Source: Candidatus Bathyarchaeota archaeon
GTDB taxonomy: Archaea; Thermoproteota; Bathyarchaeia; Bathyarchaeales; Bathyarchaeaceae
DNA: 23,883 nucleotides
NCBI GenBank assembly: GCA_014859755.1
Contig: JACUTO010000004.1
Coordinates: forward strand, 1-23,883
Direction of reading: 5' to 3'
The position numbers and the translations under genes were made by a program. The notes beneath the pieces were generated by a model that saw only the letters and a list, made by a program, of their open reading frames with translations, made no database searches and was not told the origin of the DNA. Shown here piece after piece: positions 1 to 7,890 of this stretch (position 1 is its first letter; every line of letters starts with the position of its first letter).

Positions 1-977
1 GATTCTACGTGTTTGAAACCTAACTCCTTACCAATCTTGCCTATTCTTATGGATTTTGGGGACGCCATGCAAATTCTTCTCCCCTTAGGAAGCACGTCCT
101 CAATGGCTGACAAAAAATCTTCAACTATTTGCCGGGTGCCCCATCCAAGCGTAGTTGCTGATCTACCGTAAGGAGGGTCTGTAACAATGCAGTCAACCCT
201 AACCACCGGGAGATGGCGAGCGTCTGCAACAGCTATTCCTTCTGGTTTCACACCATAATGTAGAAGGTTTTGTAGACTTCCCCTCACCATGTGGGGTTGC
301 ACGTCGAATCCTACCGCGTGGCATCCTATAAGCCAAGCCTCCACAAGTATGCTGGCTGTTCCACAGAAGGGATCCAACAGTAAGTCATCTTTCTTGGGTT
401 GAGCTAGGTTCACCATGCACCTCGCTAGTTTCGCGGGCATGGCTGTTGGATGGAAAAAGGGGCGTTTTCTGGGTCTCCTTTCAACAAAGGGCTTTGGCGA
501 TATCTCAGCTATCTTTAATCCGAAGACGAACCGGTTGTCCGTTAGGATTCCGAAAAAAGTCTTTTGAGGAGCCGTCAAGTTCACTTTCGTCTTCTTAACC
601 TTGTTTAGAACCAGTTCTCCAAGCTTGCATTCCAGTTCGACACCGATAAGGTGAGGAGTAGCACCCCTTATCCTTCTCACTCGAGCAGCGAAACTTTCGT
701 CTTGTTCAATGAAGCCTTCTAGAGATGCCGAACGCATGTTCTCTAGAATCTCGGCGAGTACGGCGTCGCAGCTGAATAACTCCAAACAGCAAACTCGCGT
801 CATGGCAGACCTAGACTTAACGGATTTTACGCTGTCGACATTAGCCTCAACGCGCAAAACTTGAGTTAACCTCTCCAAAATTTGATATGTGTGGCCTTCA
901 GCCTCTAGGATGGATTTCAACTCGGAGAAGGGTAGGGTTGGGTGTTCGCCTGAAAGCAGAAAGAAAAGTTTAGCCAC
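1..977 (-). CDS. tRNA (guanine(10)-N2)-methyltransferase, Trm-G10/Trm11 type (C-terminus cut by window edge)
   Basis: This frame is open from a GTG start at 977-975 to the left window edge, giving 325 residues without a stop; the C-terminus is missing. The first ~160 residues fit the THUMP-type RNA-binding region of archaeal Trm-G10 enzymes. The rest is a Rossmann-type methyltransferase: a SAM-binding segment LDPFCGTAS begins near residue 201, and the catalytic motif DPPYGRSA lies at residues 267-274. DPPY motifs are typical of amino-group N-methyltransferases, and this family methylates N2 of guanine 10 in tRNA using SAM. The GTG lies 3 bases after the prs stop, so the gene is the last of an hmgA-prs-methyltransferase operon. 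The family call is confident; single versus double methylation cannot be told from sequence alone. Confidence 0.88.
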   Translation of the reverse strand, partial: MAKLFFLLSGEHPTLPFSELKSILEAEGHTYQILERLTQVLRVEANVDSVKSVKSRSAMTRVCCLELFSCDAVLAEILENMRSASLEGFIEQDESFAARVRRIRGATPHLIGVELECKLGELVLNKVKKTKVNLTAPQKTFFGILTDNRFVFGLKIAEISPKPFVERRPRKRPFFHPTAMPAKLARCMVNLAQPKKDDLLLDPFCGTASILVEAWLIGCHAVGFDVQPHMVRGSLQNLLHYGVKPEGIAVADARHLPVVRVDCIVTDPPYGRSATTLGWGTRQIVEDFLSAIEDVLPKGRRICMASPKSIRIGKIGKELGFKHVE

Positions 978-980
978 CCT

Positions 981-1862
981 TTAGACTCCTATTTTGGCTA
1001 GGGCTTCTGCGATTAATGGAGCAACCGAGACCACGCTCACGGGGCTGGGAACGCAGTCGGTGCCAACGATTTCTTCGGCTCCGCCTTGCATAATCTTCCT
1101 TTGCGCTTCGCCGACTAGTAGTGGATGGACACAAGCAGCGTAAACTCTCTTTGCTCCTTGCGTCTTCAACATTTTTACGGCGGCGGCTATGGTTCCCCCA
1201 GTGCTAATAATATCGTCGAAGACGATCACATCCCTTCCTTCAATGTTAAATCTTTGCTCTTCCACCCTAATCTCTCCTGTCAAACGATCTCTCTCCTTCC
1301 GCAGCCAACCGCATCCCCCGTCAAGAACCCTGTCAGCCTCCTTAGCCAGCTCCAATGCACCCTTATCCGGAGCCAGTGAAAACGCTCCAGCTAATCCCTT
1401 GTTCTTGAAATGTTCTGCCAGCAAAGTTATGGCTGAGAGGTTTTCCGCTGGGATGCTGAATTTCTTTAAAACGCCTTCTTTATGGGTGTTTACGGTTAAG
1501 AATCGGTCAGTTCCAGATGCCTCGATAAGTTTGATGAAGGTTTCGATGCTAATTGCTTCGCCTGGCAAAAACCTCTTGTCTTGTCTGGCATAAGCCAGAT
1601 AGGGGACTACGGCTGTCACCCTCTCGGCTCCTAAGTCCTTTGCCGCATCAACCGTCAGAAAAAGTTGCATGATGTGCGAGTCTTGTGGCGGTCCGGTGGT
1701 CTGAACGATCACTACTTCTTCGCCCTTTACGTCACCGTCAAGTCGAAGATAGGACTCTCCGTCAGGGAAGGTTTTGAAGATGACTGAAACAACCCTTGAC
1801 TTCAGCATGTCAGCGACTTTTCGACCTAAATCTTGAGACGCTGGACCTAGAACCACTATCAC
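981..1862 (-). CDS. prs: Ribose-phosphate pyrophosphokinase (PRPP synthase)
   Basis: Makes phosphoribosyl pyrophosphate from ribose 5-phosphate and ATP in the cytosol, feeding purine, pyrimidine, histidine and NAD synthesis. The 293 residues match the usual archaeal length. The N-terminal half has the ATP-site segment PYLAYARQDKRF near residues 87-98, and the PRPP-binding loop VFDDIISTGGT lies near residues 214-224. The start is GTG at 1862-1860, sharing bases with the TGA of the upstream HMG-CoA reductase gene (GTGA overlap), which argues for translational coupling and fixes the start. It sits between a mevalonate-pathway gene and a tRNA methyltransferase; no metabolic link among the three is obvious from sequence. 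Confidence 0.95.
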   Translation of the reverse strand: MIVVLGPASQDLGRKVADMLKSRVVSVIFKTFPDGESYLRLDGDVKGEEVVIVQTTGPPQDSHIMQLFLTVDAAKDLGAERVTAVVPYLAYARQDKRFLPGEAISIETFIKLIEASGTDRFLTVNTHKEGVLKKFSIPAENLSAITLLAEHFKNKGLAGAFSLAPDKGALELAKEADRVLDGGCGWLRKERDRLTGEIRVEEQRFNIEGRDVIVFDDIISTGGTIAAAVKMLKTQGAKRVYAACVHPLLVGEAQRKIMQGGAEEIVGTDCVPSPVSVVSVAPLIAEALAKIGV

Positions 1863-3136
1863 GGTTTTTCCCTTTTCCGATACTCTTCTATCAGTTCCTT
1901 TGCCCTATCCAATCTCACTTTACGTTCTTCAACCATCTTTTCAACAACTAAATCGATCAGGTCTCCGGTGGCTCCAGCTGTGATCGCAATGTTTCGAGCG
2001 TGAAGAGACATGTGTCCCCTTTGGATGCCCTCGTGAGCCAACGCTCTTAGCGCACCGAGATTCTGAGCCAAACCCACAGCAGCCATCACTTCTCCAAGCT
2101 CATTAGCTGTTTTTACGCCTAGAATCTTCATGGCTACTTTAGCCACGGGATGTACCTTTGTGGCTCCGCCTATGATTCCCACAGCCATCGGCAGTTCAAT
2201 TGAACCTACTAGGTCTCCGTCCTTGTTTTTCTCCCAAACCGTCAGTGGGCCGTAATGGCCTGATCTAGCAGCGTAGGCGTGGGCTCCTGCTTCTACGGCG
2301 CGGTGGTCGTTGCCCGTGGCTATTACAACTCCGATTATGCCGTTAAGTATGCCCTTATTGTGGGTTGCGGCTCTGAAAGGATCTGCAGCCGCAAAGTTGT
2401 ACGCCTCCACTATGCCATTGACAACTTCCTCTCCACCCACCTCTTCCTTTGCTATGACGGCCCAAGCCCGCGCCAACCGCTTGACAGCTAGGTTGGAGAT
2501 TATTCTCATGAACACTTTGCCGTGAGTTATTCTCTCAATCATGGGGGCAACAGCCTCAGCCATGGAGTTCACAGCGTTGGCGCCCATGGCGTCTCTGCAG
2601 TCGACATAAAGCTCGGTGATGACCATGGGTCCACTGTTGGTCTCGATCACTTTTACATCCACATCTTTAGCGCCTCCTCCCACCGAAACCAGCACAGGAT
2701 CCTGCTCATTGGCTTTCTTCATAATCTCGTTTTTCGCTGCTAGAATCGCCATTTTTGCTCCGTAGGGGTCTCTTATGCCCACAGCTTGGATTTGTCCGAT
2801 CATGATTGGTTCGGTGCTGCTTGTGAAGAATCCTCCCTTTGATCTAGCCATCTTTGCAGCGTAGCTGGCTGCAGCAACCACTGATGGCTCTTCGATTGCC
2901 ATAGGTATCAGGTAGTCTCTTCCATTGATGAGAAAATTCACAGCGATCCCCAGAGGTATAGGGATTGCCCCGACAACGTTTTCAATCATGCGGTCGGCTA
3001 ATTCCATCTTTAAGGAACCAGTTGACTGAAGAATTTCGACTTCTTCGTCGGTTAGACCCGCAAACTCCTTTACGATCTGCACTCTTTCTTTAGGAGTTAA
3101 TCTATAAAAACCTGATAATTCGGATGTTTTACTCAT
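1859..3136 (-). CDS. hmgA: Hydroxymethylglutaryl-CoA reductase, class II type
   Basis: Interconverts HMG-CoA and mevalonate with NAD(P)H; in archaea mevalonate is the precursor of isoprenoid membrane lipids. Numbering from the longest reading (ATG at 3160), the catalytic residues are visible: Glu in EEPS (90-93), Lys269 in THNKG, Asp285 in GNDHR and His383 in GHMSLH. The dinucleotide-site segment DAMGAN is at 190-195. The sequence around ENVVG...NFLINGRDY lacks the VAGPL signature of class I and matches class II, known from Pseudomonas mevalonii, staphylococci, Archaeoglobus and some Thermoplasmata. I prefer the ATG at 3136, about 11 bases after a GAGGG site; the ATG at 3160 has no visible ribosome-binding site. 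First gene of the minus-strand operon. The physiological direction (synthesis or breakdown) is inferred, not shown. Confidence 0.93.
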   Translation of the reverse strand: MSKTSELSGFYRLTPKERVQIVKEFAGLTDEEVEILQSTGSLKMELADRMIENVVGAIPIPLGIAVNFLINGRDYLIPMAIEEPSVVAAASYAAKMARSKGGFFTSSTEPIMIGQIQAVGIRDPYGAKMAILAAKNEIMKKANEQDPVLVSVGGGAKDVDVKVIETNSGPMVITELYVDCRDAMGANAVNSMAEAVAPMIERITHGKVFMRIISNLAVKRLARAWAVIAKEEVGGEEVVNGIVEAYNFAAADPFRAATHNKGILNGIIGVVIATGNDHRAVEAGAHAYAARSGHYGPLTVWEKNKDGDLVGSIELPMAVGIIGGATKVHPVAKVAMKILGVKTANELGEVMAAVGLAQNLGALRALAHEGIQRGHMSLHARNIAITAGATGDLIDLVVEKMVEERKVRLDRAKELIEEYRKREKP

Positions 3137-3186
3137 AACGCCATCTTCCCTCATCAACATTCAGTTTACTAGGGCTAAATTACATA

Positions 3187-3197
3187 TGAATTTAACT
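3187..3197 (-). promoter_or_regulatory. Possible TATA element of the hmgA-prs operon
   Basis: On the minus strand this reads GTTAAATT, an A/T-rich archaeal TATA-like element about 30 bases before the most distal hmgA start. It lies in the divergent gap between the hmgA operon and the regulator/radical SAM operon. Weak call based on position and composition only. Confidence 0.3.
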
Positions 3198-3266
3198 GCA
3201 TTACGGCAACAGCGTTGTCTTCTACGGTCTTCCGGCATAAATCGGATATATATGTTTCTTAATACC

Positions 3267-3275
3267 CGCGCGCGC
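3267..3275. repeat. Alternating CG run (CGCGCGCGC)
   Basis: Nine-base self-complementary CG run in the divergent intergenic region between the hmgA operon and the winged-helix regulator. The same 9-mer recurs at 10110 and 12953, with an 8-base version at 12330. Such alternation is the classic Z-DNA-prone sequence, but function is unknown. Confidence 0.6.
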
Positions 3276-3350
3276 CTTACGCCACAAAAAGGCATGAGAA
3301 ACGTATATCCTTCCATACCCGTGTAATAGTATAAGGCTCGTGGCGTGCGT

Positions 3351-3638
3351 ATGAACGCAAGGGAGTTAAACTGTCACAAAATATGTGAGGCTTTAAGGCT
3401 CCCCACCAGAGTGCGCATACTCCAGGAACTAATAAAGGCCTACCCAAACAGATTGACGATCTCCAAACTGCAAGAAATAACTTCGGAACCACGTATGACG
3501 ATATGGTTCCACATCAACAAGCTCAGAGAATCGAATCTCGTCGAGTTGGATGGATCTAGGAGAGGTTTCAGGGCTGCGACAAGGGCTTTAACAATAAGGT
3601 TGAACGGTAACGGAATACGCTTGGAGGAGACGGAGTAA
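3351..3638 (+). CDS. Winged-helix (ArsR-like) transcriptional regulator
   Basis: A 95-97 residue protein made almost entirely of one winged-helix DNA-binding domain. The helix-turn-helix segment runs from LPTRVRILQEL (about residue 19 in the longest form) through ISKLQEITSEPRMTIWFHINKL, followed by a short wing. This resembles archaeal ArsR/PadR-type small regulators. No effector domain or paired-Cys metal site is visible, so the signal it senses is unknown. Start is either the GTG at 3345 or the ATG at 3351; neither has a clear ribosome-binding site. Its stop is one base before the next ATG, so it is co-transcribed with the two radical SAM genes and probably controls them (inference). Confidence 0.75.
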   Translation: MNARELNCHKICEALRLPTRVRILQELIKAYPNRLTISKLQEITSEPRMTIWFHINKLRESNLVELDGSRRGFRAATRALTIRLNGNGIRLEETE

Positions 3639-3639
3639 G

Positions 3640-4689
3640 ATGAAGGAAGCCATGCTTTACGAGCAGTTGCCGGAAAATAAAGTGAAATGCAACCTTTGCG
3701 GAAGAAGGTGCACTATACCAGAGGGGTCAACGGGATTCTGCTTGGTAAGGAAAAACGAGAAGGGGAAACTATATTCCCTCGTCTACGGGAAGGCTTGTTC
3801 CGCCTGCGTAGACCCCATAACCAAGAAGCCTCTCTCCCACTTCCACCCCGGCTCGCTGGTCATGTCCATAGCCACAGTCGGATGCAACTTCCGCTGCCGC
3901 TTCTGCGACAACTGGGCCATAAGCCAAGAAACTAAGATTAAGGGATACGCCTTTCCTCCAGAAAAGGTTGTAGAAGCCACCAAAGACAATGGCTGCCAAG
4001 GGATAAGCTACACCTACACGGAACCAACAATCTTCTTCGAGTACGCTTACGACACAGCAACGCTAGCCCATAAACAAGGATTCTTCAACACCTTCGTAAC
4101 CAACGGATACATGACGCCGGAAGCGGTTCAAATGATAGCGCCGGTTTTAGACGCCGCTACGGTTGATTTTAAGGGTGGAGGAGATCCAGAATTCTACAAG
4201 AAGTTCTCGGCAGTTCCGTCTGTTGAACCAATCTACGAATCTCTGAGGGAAATGAAGAAACACCACATACACGTCGAGGTGACTAACTTGGTGGTTCCTA
4301 AGATTGGAGATTCCATAGAGAGAATTCGCGAACTCGCCACGTGTATACGGGACAACCTTGGTAAGGACACCCCGTTTCATCTGCTGCGGTTTCATCCGAA
4401 TTATCAAGTGACCGACATCCCGTCAACTTCGTTGAAAACGCTGGAGCAGGCTTGCGAAGAGTCTAGCGAGGTTGGGTTGAACTATGTTTACATGGGGAAC
4501 GTTCCGGGGCATCGTTACGAAAACACCTATTGTCCCAATTGTCGAGAGTTGTTGATCAAGCGTTTCGGTTTCGAGATCGAGAAGTGGCGCCTAACCAAGG
4601 ACATGCGCTGTCCAGCTTGTGCATACACCATTGCCATTAAGGGTCAATTTAATCCAGGCGGTTTCTCTTATCCCTACACATTAATCTAG
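3640..4689 (+). CDS. Radical SAM protein, AmmeMemoRadiSam/PflA-like family
   Basis: A 349-residue radical SAM protein of the COG1180 type. The cluster-binding CxxxCxxC motif is CNFRCRFC (Cys82, 86, 89), followed by a typical TIM-barrel region with TYTEPT near residue 130. An N-terminal cysteine pattern (CNLCGRRC, residues 17-24, and C34) and a C-terminal pair of CPxC motifs (CPNC and CPAC) suggest additional metal sites. This architecture matches the radical SAM member of the AMMECR1-Memo-radical SAM gene set, whose substrate is not known; neither partner is in this window. A strong GGAGGAG lies just upstream of the ATG, inside the end of the regulator gene. The reaction is unknown. Confidence 0.82.
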   Translation: MKEAMLYEQLPENKVKCNLCGRRCTIPEGSTGFCLVRKNEKGKLYSLVYGKACSACVDPITKKPLSHFHPGSLVMSIATVGCNFRCRFCDNWAISQETKIKGYAFPPEKVVEATKDNGCQGISYTYTEPTIFFEYAYDTATLAHKQGFFNTFVTNGYMTPEAVQMIAPVLDAATVDFKGGGDPEFYKKFSAVPSVEPIYESLREMKKHHIHVEVTNLVVPKIGDSIERIRELATCIRDNLGKDTPFHLLRFHPNYQVTDIPSTSLKTLEQACEESSEVGLNYVYMGNVPGHRYENTYCPNCRELLIKRFGFEIEKWRLTKDMRCPACAYTIAIKGQFNPGGFSYPYTLI

Positions 4690-4714
4690 ACGCGTTCTTT
4701 TGAGGTGAGTAGGC

Positions 4715-5806
4715 ATGTGGGCGATCTGGAGACCCGATGCAAGGGCTGTTTTGAAGGATAAAAAGGCTCGAGCGAGTTTGTCAAGATACTTTGACGTTAT
4801 GGAAGACGACAAGCCAGCTAGGTTTCTAATCGCCAAAAAATTGCCCGCTAACTTCAACAATAATAATTCACTCACAAAGTTGTGGAAGATCCATGATCAG
4901 CTCACCGAAGAATTTTACCGTCTTGAAAAGGAGATCGATTCTCGTCAAAAGCACCTAGAAGAATTGGACGCCCCAGAAAAATCTTATCTCGATTTAAAGA
5001 TCGAGATAGCCAGTCGCATTCTTAAGGGATGTCACTTCTGCACCCGAAGGTGTGGTTTCAACAGGCTTAAGGGAGAGTTGGGATACTGCAAGTGCGGAAC
5101 CCAGATCACGGTTTCGACGATATTCGAGCACATGGGCGAGGAACCCGAACTGGTTCCCTCCGGAACCATATTCACGTTAGGCTGCACCCTAAGGTGTCTT
5201 CACTGCCAAAACTGGGCCATATCCCAGTGGTACGAGAAAGGAGACATTTTCTCGCCTGAGCAGTTGGCTAGGTCTGTGGAACGCCTACGTAGAGGTGGAT
5301 GCAGGAATGTTAACTTGGTCGGTGGGGAACCTACGCCTTGGCTTCAGCAGTGGCTTGAAACCTTCAAGCACGTGAATGTGAACGTTCCGGTGGTTTGGAA
5401 CTCAAATTCCTACTACAGCGAAGAAACAGGAAAACTTCTCGCCGGATTCGTGGATGTGTATCTCCTCGACTTCAAGTACGGGTCTAATGAGTGTGCCAAG
5501 AAGATTTCTGACGCGCCCGGTTACTGGGAAGCCTGCACTCGAAACCATTTGTACGCCAAAAAATACGGAGAACTCATAATCCGCGTCTTAGTCCTACCCG
5601 AACACCTCGAGTGTTGCACAAAGAATATTTTGAACTGGATCGCCCAAAACCTTGGAACTTGGGTTCGCACAAACGTGATGTTTCAATACCGTCCCGAGTG
5701 GAGAGCCCATGAAATACCGGAGCTTCGAAGGAGACTTACAGGAGGAGAGAGGGAAAGAGCCATCGGACTGGCTAAAGGGGCAGGTTTAACTAACTTTATA
5801 ACATAA
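4715..5806 (+). CDS. Radical SAM protein, PflX-like (COG1313 type)
   Basis: A second radical SAM protein, 363 residues, related to PflA/PflX activating-enzyme-like proteins. The radical SAM motif is CTLRCLHC (Cys157, 161, 164), preceded by a cysteine cluster CHFCTRRC (about residues 106-113) and CKC near 125-127. The motif context QNWAISQ is nearly the same as in the upstream gene (DNWAISQ), so the two are distant paralogues. Unlike its neighbour it has a charged ~100-residue N-terminal extension with coiled-coil character and lacks the C-terminal CPxC pairs. It begins 25 bases after its neighbour with a GAGGTGA site about 7 bases before the ATG, so it is the third gene of the operon. Substrate unknown; no candidate glycyl-radical enzyme is visible here. 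Confidence 0.82.
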   Translation: MWAIWRPDARAVLKDKKARASLSRYFDVMEDDKPARFLIAKKLPANFNNNNSLTKLWKIHDQLTEEFYRLEKEIDSRQKHLEELDAPEKSYLDLKIEIASRILKGCHFCTRRCGFNRLKGELGYCKCGTQITVSTIFEHMGEEPELVPSGTIFTLGCTLRCLHCQNWAISQWYEKGDIFSPEQLARSVERLRRGGCRNVNLVGGEPTPWLQQWLETFKHVNVNVPVVWNSNSYYSEETGKLLAGFVDVYLLDFKYGSNECAKKISDAPGYWEACTRNHLYAKKYGELIIRVLVLPEHLECCTKNILNWIAQNLGTWVRTNVMFQYRPEWRAHEIPELRRRLTGGERERAIGLAKGAGLTNFIT

Positions 5807-5978
5807 ATGTGTAGTCATAGTTGCAACAAAAACGGTCCAAGGATTAAGGACTGATCTGGACGTCTATGTTATAGTTTTCCCGAAGCTCAACTCTTACGTC
5901 ACCTCTTTCCTCATCAACTATTCTTAGTCATGCACCATTCAAAACCAAAAGCTATTTTTCACCCTTCCACATCACATC

Positions 5979-6221
5979 TTGACAGAGGAAATAAAAAGAA
6001 AAAGGCGAAGACGCATGCGCTATTGCCCTGAATGCGGCGGTGAACTACAATATGTTTCCGCTACGAAACGCTATGTGTGCAAAAGTTGCGGGCTTTCCCT
6101 CACGCATCAAGAACTCATCGAGCTACGTCAACAACTGAGGCCACGATTTGAAACTGAAGAAGATCAGCGACAGAAAGAGAGAAAAGAATACTTGAAGTGG
6201 TGGCTCGGAAAGAAAAAGTAG
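5979..6221 (+). CDS. Small zinc-ribbon protein
   Basis: A very basic protein of up to 80 residues with one zinc ribbon: CPEC (residues 16-19) and CKSC (34-37) in the usual two-knuckle spacing. It is flanked by an Arg/Lys-rich N-terminus and a highly charged C-terminal helix. It resembles small archaeal zinc-ribbon proteins of the TFIIB/TFS-knuckle type, but no specific function can be assigned. The longest start is TTG at 5979, which would suit a leaderless message because an A/T-rich element sits about 25 bases upstream; the in-frame ATG at 6015 would drop the basic N-terminus but keep the zinc site. It stands alone between the radical SAM operon and the CinA-like gene. Confidence 0.65.
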   Translation: MTEEIKRKRRRRMRYCPECGGELQYVSATKRYVCKSCGLSLTHQELIELRQQLRPRFETEEDQRQKERKEYLKWWLGKKK

Positions 6222-6322
6222 TGTTGACGAGACACATAGTGTTTTGGCAGACCATGTAGGTAACAAGCTTTTTGACTTAATATTCACCTATGAGCAAAGC
6301 AGTTATTATCGTATAATCTTCA

Positions 6323-6331
6323 CTATAAATT
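6323..6331 (+). promoter_or_regulatory. TATA box for the CinA-like gene
   Basis: CTATAAATT fits the archaeal TATA consensus and lies about 28-36 bases before the ATG at 6359. That spacing would start transcription close to the start codon and give a nearly leaderless message. Confidence 0.5.
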
Positions 6332-6358
6332 GAGTTCCTGTGAGGTTAAGGTGTTTAT

Positions 6359-7183
6359 ATGGCTCAACCCATGGAAATCATCTGCGTCGGAAACGAGCTT
6401 CTAATAGGCAAGACCTTGAACACAAACGCCCAGTGGCTAGCCAAACGAATCGCGACTCTCGGGTTAAGTGCACGTCGCATCACGATCGTGGGTGATGATG
6501 TCGATGAAATATCCAGCGCTGTGCAAGAAGCGATTCAGCGTAACCCTCGTTTCCTCATAACCACAGGAGGGTTAGGTCCTACGTTTGATGATAAAACTTT
6601 GGAGGGCCTGGCTAAGGCATTGGAATGCAAACTCGAAATTAACGAGGAAGCCTTGACGATGGTTAAAGAAAAGTATCGTAAGTATGCGGATGAGGGTAAA
6701 ATAAAGAAGGCTGAGTTGACTCCTCCTCGAGTCAAGATGGCGAAGCTTCCAGAAGGAGCTAAGCCTTTGTTTAATCCCGTTGGAACCGCGCCAGGCGTAA
6801 TCACGGAACATGGAAACATAACTATGCTCGCTCTTCCCGGAGTTCCTTCTGAAATGAAGGCCATATTTGACGGGTCGGTTGCATCTCTTCTGAAGCAGGT
6901 TGCGGGCGACGCGACTTTTTTTGAAATGAGCATAGAAGCTACAGGGGTTATAGAGTCGGAGACGGCCCCTCTCATTGAGCGGGTGATGCACGACAATCCT
7001 TACGTTTATATAAAATCCCATCCAAAAGGGGCTGAAAGGATTTCTCGCATAGAGTTTCATTTCTCCACCACAGCCAAAAACTCCGGTGTTGCCAGAAAGC
7101 GTGTCAGCAAGGCCTTCGTTCAACTTTCCGAACTGATTCAGGAAAAAGGTGGAAAAATCAAGCCAATTAAAGCAGAAAATTGA
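6359..7183 (+). CDS. CinA-like / MoCF-domain protein (COG1058 type)
   Basis: A 274-residue protein of the molybdopterin-binding-fold (MoCF) family. The conserved loop TTGGLGPTFDD (about residues 68-78) is the family's signature, and the N-terminal VGNELLIGKTLNTN matches CinA and archaeal homologues. It has the N-terminal CinA domain only, without the C-terminal nicotinamide-nucleotide amidase domain of bacterial CinA. Archaeal members have been annotated as nicotinamide-nucleotide or ADP-ribose-related hydrolases, so a housekeeping nucleotide-repair role is plausible but not shown here. ATG at 6359 is preferred because of the TATA box at 6323; ATG at 6371 is an alternative. Single-gene unit. 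Confidence 0.82.
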   Translation: MAQPMEIICVGNELLIGKTLNTNAQWLAKRIATLGLSARRITIVGDDVDEISSAVQEAIQRNPRFLITTGGLGPTFDDKTLEGLAKALECKLEINEEALTMVKEKYRKYADEGKIKKAELTPPRVKMAKLPEGAKPLFNPVGTAPGVITEHGNITMLALPGVPSEMKAIFDGSVASLLKQVAGDATFFEMSIEATGVIESETAPLIERVMHDNPYVYIKSHPKGAERISRIEFHFSTTAKNSGVARKRVSKAFVQLSELIQEKGGKIKPIKAEN

Positions 7184-7260
7184 CACGGTTGAAGAAACTC
7201 TGCTTAACGGACGGAAAAGGCAAAAATAGCAGAGTGCGAAGGATATCGCGATGAAAGAAT

Positions 7261-7749
7261 GTGAAGAAATATCGCTCTAGACTGGAAAATGCACAAGGAT
7301 TCGGTGAAGTTTGGGAGATAGTTAAAGATACGGTCAAGAGTTCTTTGGATGAACGTAGAGTTGGAATGATGTTGTTTCTCGATGATCTCCCCCTCCGCCT
7401 AGGAGCATACCACCCCTTAGGAACTAACAACATAGTGTTAAATCGCGCCCTCGTACATATCGTTGAAGTGGCTACAAAGTCTAAGCTTCTGGTAAACGCT
7501 TTTGTCTACATCCTACTGCTCCATGAATATCTTCACGCTTTGGGACGCCCAAGCGAAGCACAAGTTAGACCCCTGGCATACAAGATTTCTAGGCAATCTT
7601 TTGGCGAAGATCACATAGCTACAAAGTTAGCAGAGATGGGACCATGGTCCCTCTTAAAGGATATCCCCATAGATGTGATAGACGTGCCAAAACGCGTCAT
7701 GGAGATCGTGAAAGATTTTGAGAGAGCAACTGAAAGATACATTGTCTGA
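7261..7749 (+). CDS. Putative small zinc metalloprotease-like protein (HExxH)
   Basis: A 162-residue soluble protein with a clear zincin motif HEYLH at residues 88-92, placed at the end of a hydrophobic helix (FVYILLL). It is followed by ALGRPSE, where Glu99 could act as a third ligand, though the exact ligand is not certain. No signal peptide or membrane anchor is seen, so it would act in the cytoplasm. I do not recognise a named family; it has the size and layout of minimal HExxH proteins often annotated as hypothetical in archaea. Start is GTG at 7261, about 13 bases after a GAAGGA stretch. It could be a peptidase or an inactive relative used as a binding domain. Confidence 0.55.
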   Translation: MKKYRSRLENAQGFGEVWEIVKDTVKSSLDERRVGMMLFLDDLPLRLGAYHPLGTNNIVLNRALVHIVEVATKSKLLVNAFVYILLLHEYLHALGRPSEAQVRPLAYKISRQSFGEDHIATKLAEMGPWSLLKDIPIDVIDVPKRVMEIVKDFERATERYIV

Positions 7750-7803
7750 TCAACAGTGTATCGAAAAACCTATCTTGATCAACCCTTCCTAACATCATAG
7801 GTT

Positions 7804-7859
7804 TAGATGAGGCGCAGGCTAGACGCTGAAATATGATGATTGGAAATCCGGGTGTCCGA
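7804..7859 (+). ncRNA. Possible C/D box guide RNA
   Basis: The gap before the GPN GTPase gene holds boxes in the order and spacing of an archaeal C/D sRNA: C-like AGATGA (7805-7810), D' CTGA (7826-7829), C' ATGATGA (7833-7839) and a D-like CCGA (7856-7859). The two guide spacers are 15 and 16 bases and the D'-C' spacer is 3. The C and D boxes are imperfect and no clear terminal stem closes the structure, so chance is possible. Confidence 0.3.
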
Positions 7860-7890
7860 CCAACTTCACTTGTATGGAAGGAATGTATAA

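Noticed and set aside
5838..5930. Minus-strand stretch reading like a charged peptide (IVDEERGDVRVELRENYN...)
   Set aside because: It is closed by a stop just upstream, has no start codon and is only about 26 codons; at best a remnant of a lost gene.
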